A stretch of 64,000 nucleotides of DNA from an uncultured Victivallales bacterium (GTDB taxonomy: Bacteria > Verrucomicrobiota > Lentisphaeria > Victivallales > UBA1829), in assembly GCA_944390735.1 (NCBI GenBank), contig CALXRL010000015.1:1-64000 (forward strand). Direction: 5' to 3'. The notes beneath the pieces are model-generated. The model was not told the DNA's origin. It saw only the letters and a program-made list of their open reading frames with translations, and did not search any database. The translations under genes and the position numbers were made by a program. Below, piece after piece: positions 59,386-64,000 of the stretch (its first letter is position 1; each line of letters opens with the position of its first letter).

Positions 59386-60888
59386 ATGTGGATATCGGAA
59401 TCGGAAAAACCGCTGCTGACAGCGATCGGGAATCTGAACTTCACCAATCCGTTCACGCCGGAGCGCCTGGAGCTGGAAAAAACGATTCTCGGCCCCGCCT
59501 GCCGCTCCTACGGACGAGTCTGGAACATGCACTCGGCAACCGCATCCGCGCAGAGCAATGTCGAGCGGATCAAGGAGATCAGCGAACAGACCGCCTGCCG
59601 GCTGCGGAAACGGCTCGATTGCCCGACGGTGCTTCCCACGGAGGAGGAACGGGATCTGTATGAACCGGTTGTGCTGTACCATCTCTTTGAAAAATACCGC
59701 GGGGCGATGTCGGAACGGATGCTGGCCGATCCGGAGGAGACGGCGTATCCGGTCTATCGGAAGTTCCTGGAGGATTATCACTATTTCATGAATCGGCCGG
59801 GCCGCACGCTGCCGAGCATCTATACCCCGGAGAAGACGTTCGCGATGTATTTCCAGATCCACCGCGCGTTTTATCATATTTTTGATTTCATCGCGGGCAG
59901 CACGCTGGAGGCGGGAGCGCTGCGCGCGGCGATCTGGCAGTCGATTTTCTCCAGCGACATCCGCCGCTATCACCGGGTTCTGTACCGGCGCATGAACTCC
60001 ATCACGACGCTCATCACGGGAGAATCCGGAACCGGAAAAGAACTGGTGGCGCGGGCCATCGCCCTTTCCGGCTACATCCCGTTCCATGCGGAGAACTGCC
60101 GGTTCGAAGCGGCGTATCCGGCCTGTTTCAAACCGGTACAGCTGTCGGCGATGCCGCAGACGATGCTGGAGTCGGAACTCTTCGGGCATCGGAAAGGGGC
60201 GTACACGGGCGCGCTTTCGGACCGGACCGGATATCTGGAGGAGTGCCCCTTCTGCGGAAGCGTCTTTCTGGACGAAATCGGGGAGATCAACGCGGAGACG
60301 CAGGTCAAGCTGCTGCGCGTCCTGCAGACCCGCCGCTTTCAGCGTCTCGGCGACAGCTCGGAACGCGCCTTTCAGGGGAAAGTCATCGCCGCAACGAACC
60401 GGGATCTGCATCAGGCATGCGCGGAAGGCGCCTTCCGCAGCGATCTGTATTACCGCCTCTGCGCCGACACGGTGACCACGGTTCCCCTGCGAAACCTCAT
60501 CCACGGGGAGAGCGGCGAGCTTCTGCACTTTGTGCGCACGCTTTCCGAACGCATCCTCGGCAGGGAGGAGAGCGAACTTTTCGCGCCGGAAGCGGTCCAA
60601 TGGATCTGTGACCATCTCGGCGCGGAGTATCCCTGGCCGGGCAATGTGCGCGAACTGGAACAGTGTGTGCGGAACCTGATCATCCGCGGCTCGTACCGTC
60701 CCGCCGAACCGCCCGGAAAGGAGAAACTCCTGGAGACGCTTCTGGGCAACTGCGGTCTGACGGCGGAGGAGCTCCTGACCCGGTATCTGACGGTCCTTTA
60801 CGCGCAGGAAAAAAGCTATGTGCGAACCGCGGAACGCGCAGGACTCGACCGGCGGACAGTCAGGGCCAGACTGACCCGCCAGGCTTGA
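59386..60888 (+). CDS. Sigma-54-dependent transcriptional activator
   Basis: 500 residues. The AAA+ domain has Walker A GESGTGKE (212-219), the sigma-54 contact loop GAYTGA (271-276), Walker B VFLDEIGE (293-300), sensor I (VIAATNRDL), an arginine-finger region (FRSDLYYRL) and YPWPGNVRELEQCV. The C-terminus ends in a Fis-like helix-turn-helix (YVRTAERAGLDRRTVRARLTRQA). The first 190 residues form a helical domain I do not recognise: no receiver, PAS or GAF. AGAAGGAG lies seven bases before the ATG. It diverges from the sigma-54-promoted vWA-rhombosortase operon, its likely target, and precedes the pilin cluster. Confidence 0.9.
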   Translation: MWISESEKPLLTAIGNLNFTNPFTPERLELEKTILGPACRSYGRVWNMHSATASAQSNVERIKEISEQTACRLRKRLDCPTVLPTEEERDLYEPVVLYHLFEKYRGAMSERMLADPEETAYPVYRKFLEDYHYFMNRPGRTLPSIYTPEKTFAMYFQIHRAFYHIFDFIAGSTLEAGALRAAIWQSIFSSDIRRYHRVLYRRMNSITTLITGESGTGKELVARAIALSGYIPFHAENCRFEAAYPACFKPVQLSAMPQTMLESELFGHRKGAYTGALSDRTGYLEECPFCGSVFLDEIGEINAETQVKLLRVLQTRRFQRLGDSSERAFQGKVIAATNRDLHQACAEGAFRSDLYYRLCADTVTTVPLRNLIHGESGELLHFVRTLSERILGREESELFAPEAVQWICDHLGAEYPWPGNVRELEQCVRNLIIRGSYRPAEPPGKEKLLETLLGNCGLTAEELLTRYLTVLYAQEKSYVRTAERAGLDRRTVRARLTRQA

Positions 60889-60946
60889 TTCCCGATTGCC
60901 GGAAGATTACATTTTGCCAAGGTGGGAAGATTTTTCGGCCGGACTC

Positions 60947-60975
60947 TTGCGTTCCCGCCGTTCTTATGCTATAAT
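60947..60975 (+). promoter_or_regulatory. Promoter of the Flp/Tad cluster
   Basis: TTGCGT (60947-60952), a 17-base spacer and a perfect TATAAT (60970-60975). A weaker GG-N10-GC sigma-54-like pattern overlaps it (60937-60950). Confidence 0.6.
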
Positions 60976-61006
60976 TATTGCGGAGACGAAGAAAGACTGG
61001 TGAGGA

Positions 61007-61174
61007 ATGAATACGGCCGACGGCAGAGAACGCGGACAGGTGCTGGCGGAATACGCCGCTCTTCTGGTGATGTTTACGCTGGTGGCAATCACTCTGCTTC
61101 TGCTTCTGGCGGTCTTCACCGAGTACGGATGGCGGATCATCGCCCTCGTCGGCTGGGAACCATGGCTTGATTAA
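61007..61174 (+). CDS. Small Flp-pilin-like membrane peptide
   Basis: 55 residues: MNTADGRERG then QVLAEYAALLVMF and a hydrophobic stretch to AVF, with a short tail ending EPWLD. The Gly before QVLAEY, with Glu at +5 and Tyr at +6, is the Flp prepilin processing pattern (G/XXXXEY). The next gene has GQAIVEY at the same place. TGAGG lies just before the ATG. It precedes the second pilin by 16 bases. It may be a minor pilin of the same pilus. Below the length of most gene-finding cut-offs. Confidence 0.7.
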   Translation: MNTADGRERGQVLAEYAALLVMFTLVAITLLLLLAVFTEYGWRIIALVGWEPWLD

Positions 61175-61190
61175 CGGAAGGAGGCAAATC

Positions 61191-61445
61191 ATGGACATGG
61201 CAAAAATAAGAAAAATGAAGAGGAACTGCAAAGGCCAGGCGATCGTGGAATACATCATCATCATTGTGATTGTGGCTCTTGCCGCGCTCGCGATCATGGG
61301 AATGTTCAGCGATACGCTCCGGGAGAAAATCGGCGGAGTCACCAAGACGCTCGGCACGACCAAGGACGTCGATTCCGCGGTGGACAAGAGTTCCGTGGAA
61401 ACGCTGCAGGAACTCGACAAGGGCGGTCTCGACCTTTCAAACTGA
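61191..61445 (+). CDS. Flp/Fap-type class IVb prepilin
   Basis: 84 residues. The leader MDMAKIRKMKRNCKG is followed by QAIVEYIIIIVIVALAALAIMGMF, the Flp signature with Glu at +5 and Tyr at +6. The C-terminal part (DTLREKIGGVTKTLGTTKDVDSAVDKSSVETLQELDKGG) is polar and helical. Prepilin peptidase (TadV type) would cut after the Gly. AAGGAGG lies six bases before the ATG. It is probably the main subunit of a Tad pilus. Confidence 0.88.
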   Translation: MDMAKIRKMKRNCKGQAIVEYIIIIVIVALAALAIMGMFSDTLREKIGGVTKTLGTTKDVDSAVDKSSVETLQELDKGGLDLSN

Positions 61446-61480
61446 AGCCGTTGTCCGTGAGGAAAGGAGGGCGCTTCTCC

Positions 61481-62071
61481 ATGCGATACTCCATTTCCGT
61501 GGTCCGCCCCCGCTCCGGCGAGCGCGGATCCACGATGATTGAAGCGGTTATCTGCATGCTTGTCATCTGTCTGATTCTGTTCGGACTTCTGCAGGTTTTC
61601 TATGTGACCGCGGCTCAGATGATTACCGATTATTCCGCATTCCGCGCGGCCCGGTCGGAGACGGTCGGATTCAACGAGGAGATCGTGGAACGGGAAGGAA
61701 AGCTCAAGGCGATTGCCGCCTCGGGAAGAATGCGTTTTCCCGTGGACATGGCGGCAGGTTCCGCCGACAGTTATCCCTACTCCTCCGCCGTCGGGCAGTT
61801 CTACTGGGAGCGCCTCGCCATCACCGACTACATGGAGATGCGAAGAACTCTGAAATATGAGTACTGGAACCCCGCCGACAACCTCAATGAGAACTATTCC
61901 ACCTCGTATACGGTAAACTCCGCGTCGCAGGGAGACACCTTCACGGCAAGCGCGACATTCCACGATTATCCCTGGATCATGCCGATGCGCGGAGCGTTCG
62001 TCACCGAAGGAAAACTCAATATTGAAGGGAAATCGGAACTTTCCCGGCAGTCCGCCATGTATCTGGAGTAA
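61481..62071 (+). CDS. TadE-like pseudopilin
   Basis: 196 residues. The membrane segment carries the TadE motif GSTMIEAVICMLVICLILFGLLQVFYVTAAQM near residue 17, with Glu at +5 after Gly. A variable extracytoplasmic domain follows. TadE-type pseudopilins are cut by the prepilin peptidase and needed for Flp pilus assembly. AGGAGG lies ten bases before ATG 61481; a TTG start at 61451 is less likely. It lies 35 bases after the Flp pilin and five bases before the TadG-like gene. Confidence 0.82.
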   Translation: MRYSISVVRPRSGERGSTMIEAVICMLVICLILFGLLQVFYVTAAQMITDYSAFRAARSETVGFNEEIVEREGKLKAIAASGRMRFPVDMAAGSADSYPYSSAVGQFYWERLAITDYMEMRRTLKYEYWNPADNLNENYSTSYTVNSASQGDTFTASATFHDYPWIMPMRGAFVTEGKLNIEGKSELSRQSAMYLE

Positions 62072-62076
62072 GCGTC

Positions 62077-63885
62077 ATGAAGCGGAACGGGGAAAGCGGA
62101 CAGGTTCTTCTGATCGGCATGATCGCCATGATTATCATTCTTCTGGCGGTCTTCCTTCTTTTCGATCTCGGCAACGTGATCCGCGCAAAGGTCAAGGCGC
62201 AGAACGCGGTGGACGCGGCCGCGCTGGTCGGCGCGAACTGGCAGCGCCATACGCTGAACCTGGTCGGGGAACTGAACCTGGTCAAAGCGACCACCGTGCT
62301 GATTTCCGATGATCTGTTCGGAATCGGGGAATCGCCGGATTCCTATCTTCAGTCGAACACGCAGGCGGAATATGACCGGTTGAACGCACTGGAACGCTAC
62401 GGACGGCTGAAAACGGCGTCCGACACCCTCTCGCAAATGCAGCAGAGAGCGCTGTTCATCGTTCCGCTGATCGGGTTCGGCGCGGCACAGCAGGCCGCCA
62501 AAAACAACGGGCTCAACTACAATCCGGAATTTGCGGACGCCCTGCTGGAACAGCTGAACATGGCGCGCGGAACCGGAGAACGCTCCTCGCTCTATACGCC
62601 CTACACGACGGAGGAGTTTGTCAAGACCCAGCTGTTCGGCTATGACTGGCAGCCTTCGTACACCTCGCTTCTCAGCGAGATTCTTCAGGAGGAGGGGGAT
62701 GATTCCAAGGGAATCGCCGTGGTTCCCAACGGTCAGCTGCTCGGGGCTCCGCGTCTGCGGGGAAGCGTGTTTGCCTCCGTTCTGCAGACCCGCCGTCTTT
62801 ACGACGCCATCGACTCCAGCTACTGGTGCTGGCTCAAGGACATTCTGAAAATGAGTTTCTCCGCGGGAAAGTGGTGGGGGGATCTTGTGCTCGACGAGGA
62901 CAACTCCTTCAAGCGGGAAAGCGAATTTCTGCCGGTCAACGTGGAAATCAAGGCCTCCCAGCGAGATACGCTCGAATCGCTGGACCGGCAGGGGATTCTG
63001 GAGCCGTTTCTCACGGAAGCCGGCTGGAATGCCGTTCCCCTCAGCCGCACCCACGACGGCAACGATCCGGTCTACGACGCACAGGGCAGCATCGCCTCCC
63101 CGGACAGCCGGGACAACAAACTGGATCCCCTCCCCGTCATCGACTGGGCCTGGTACGGCTGGAAGTGGCGCGATTACGATTCGGACCTGATCCGCATGTG
63201 GGAGGATTATCTCACCTCCCCCTTCCAGACACAGGCCCGCTACTATTCCGGGGCGGTCTCGCGAATGGACACCAAGTTCACGCCCGTTACCGTCTCCGGC
63301 ACAATGGGCGTGAACGAGGACGCCTCTCCGGACGACGAGACGCTCGGGGAGGGGTTCGGCACCTTCAGCAGCCGTTCCGCCAACCGCTCCCTCCAGCGCT
63401 TCTCCGATGCGCAGAAACGGATGCGCACCGGGCTTCAGACCGTCTATGCCTACACCGTTGCCAAACCGTTCGGGCAGCTGAAAATCGAAGGGGAGCTTTC
63501 TCCGCCGCATCTCTCCAAGATCGTGCTGCCGGTGTTTGACCGCAGCGCCATCATTCCCGCCTCTCTGGAGAATCCGGGGAGCAGTCCCCTTGCCGATTAC
63601 AACTGGTACAAGTTCCAGCTGGAGTATCTGCCCGCGCTGGGAACCGTCGACTCTCTGGACGCCATGCCGGAGCATCTGAAACGGGCGCACCAGTGGCGGC
63701 ATGAAATGCTCAAAAAACTCGACGATCCCGCCTGGCGCCAGCAGGGGCTCGACTGGCTCAACACTCCGAAATGGGCCAAAGATCCCGACGATCCCGACAA
63801 ACTCATTCAGGTCGGCATCAACGAGGATGACTGCACCTACTGGGACGGAGGAGGCGGATCCCGCCATCCCTCCTCTCTCCATTGA
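62077..63885 (+). CDS. TadG-like Tad-pilus protein
   Basis: 602 residues. The N-terminus MKRNGESGQVLLIGMIAMIIILLAVFLLFDLGNVIRAKVKAQNAVDAAALVGA is the TadE/G-like anchor followed by the NAVDAAAL segment common to TadG proteins. The remaining 540 residues are extracytoplasmic, rich in Tyr/Trp, with no recognised domain and no vWA motif. The C-terminus has GGGG near 595 but no membrane segment. It is the last complete gene of the pilus cluster in this window; the ATPase and other Tad genes are not seen. Confidence 0.75.
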   Translation: MKRNGESGQVLLIGMIAMIIILLAVFLLFDLGNVIRAKVKAQNAVDAAALVGANWQRHTLNLVGELNLVKATTVLISDDLFGIGESPDSYLQSNTQAEYDRLNALERYGRLKTASDTLSQMQQRALFIVPLIGFGAAQQAAKNNGLNYNPEFADALLEQLNMARGTGERSSLYTPYTTEEFVKTQLFGYDWQPSYTSLLSEILQEEGDDSKGIAVVPNGQLLGAPRLRGSVFASVLQTRRLYDAIDSSYWCWLKDILKMSFSAGKWWGDLVLDEDNSFKRESEFLPVNVEIKASQRDTLESLDRQGILEPFLTEAGWNAVPLSRTHDGNDPVYDAQGSIASPDSRDNKLDPLPVIDWAWYGWKWRDYDSDLIRMWEDYLTSPFQTQARYYSGAVSRMDTKFTPVTVSGTMGVNEDASPDDETLGEGFGTFSSRSANRSLQRFSDAQKRMRTGLQTVYAYTVAKPFGQLKIEGELSPPHLSKIVLPVFDRSAIIPASLENPGSSPLADYNWYKFQLEYLPALGTVDSLDAMPEHLKRAHQWRHEMLKKLDDPAWRQQGLDWLNTPKWAKDPDDPDKLIQVGINEDDCTYWDGGGGSRHPSSLH

Positions 63886-63895
63886 CCGACATAAA

Positions 63896-64000
63896 ATGAA
63901 CAGTCCTTGTACATATTCTGCCGAAGATCACGGAAAAATCTCTTTCCGGCACTCGATTTTCCGTTCAACGAACTCGGGAAAACAGCTGGCACATCTTCTG
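63896..64000 (+). CDS. Possible partial gene at the right edge
   Basis: An ATG at 63896 opens a frame (MNSPCTYSAEDHGKISFRHSIF ...) that stays open for 35 codons to the window end, ten bases after the TadG-like stop. No clear ribosome site is seen and no family is recognisable. It may be the next gene of the pilus cluster, or non-coding. Confidence 0.3.
   Translation, partial: MNSPCTYSAEDHGKISFRHSIFRSTNSGKQLAHLL

Noticed and set aside
60937..60950. Second sigma-54 promoter before the pilin cluster (GG-N10-GC)
   Set aside because: Only TTGC and the GG match well, and a better TTGCGT-N17-TATAAT promoter overlaps it; kept only as a remark.
61966..63882. 638-codon antisense frame over the TadG-like gene
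   Set aside because: The plus-strand frame has the TadE/G anchor and operon spacing; the antisense frame has neither.

Overview
The window looks like chromosomal DNA of a Gram-negative carbohydrate degrader of the PVC group, most likely a Lentisphaerota (Victivallis-like) bacterium. The evidence is a large set of FTLIELL-type pseudopilins of the DUF1559 style, many secreted glycosidases next to AraC, LacI or GntR regulators, LPS heptose synthesis (hldD), lipoproteins with lipoboxes, and EF-P with EpmA. The phylum is inferred from gene content; no rRNA or other phylogenetic marker was analysed. I see no tRNA, rRNA, CRISPR array, transposase or prophage.

Layout. 257-3114 (+) is a housekeeping operon: ymdB, nadC, ruvA and a 2H phosphoesterase-like gene. 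3138-3523 holds a dispersed repeat made of eight successive small hairpins; an inverted copy lies at 17815-18080. 3612-4752 (+) has a pseudopilin-like protein and a nitroreductase. 4870-9938 (-) and 10261-16208 (+) are divergent glycosidase modules controlled by a GntR-type and a LacI-type regulator. 16320-17793 is efp-epmA. 18233-20914 (-) has a Cys/Lys-rich secreted peptide and a two-component system. 21109-22373 (+) pairs a YwqK-like protein with a CAT-like acyltransferase. 22431-28790 has a WbsX/GH99-like protein diverging from an AraC-pseudopilin-glycosidase module. 28832-36997 (-) is a compact eight-gene run: PP2C phosphatase, lipoprotein, hldD, chagasin-like inhibitor, membrane glycosyltransferase, rlmN, ankyrin lipoprotein and beta-lactamase-fold hydrolase. 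37237-40111 (+) is a DUF2089 regulator with an 828-residue membrane protein. 40164-49552 is a second carbohydrate locus (GH36, GH130, GH28-like, pseudopilin, large glycosidase, divergent AraC). 49720-56305 has phosphomannomutase, a UPF0104 membrane protein, an M16 peptidase and hisG. 56368-60888 has a rhombosortase-like protease, a VIT/vWA protein with a Gly-Gly-Gly/TM/basic tail and a divergent sigma-54 activator. 61007-63885 has Flp-type pilins with TadE-like and TadG-like proteins.

How the parts fit. The most distinctive pattern is a module, seen four times, of one transcription regulator, one FTLIELL-type pseudopilin and one large secreted clan GH-A-like glycosidase. The genes are often joined by ATGA stop/start overlaps. 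This suggests each enzyme is made together with its own pseudopilin, which could act in a type II secretion or surface-display pathway (inference). The second most distinctive pattern is the sigma-54 activator, a near-consensus -24/-12 promoter and the vWA/rhombosortase pair, which read as one regulated surface-protein sorting system next to a Tad-like pilus locus.
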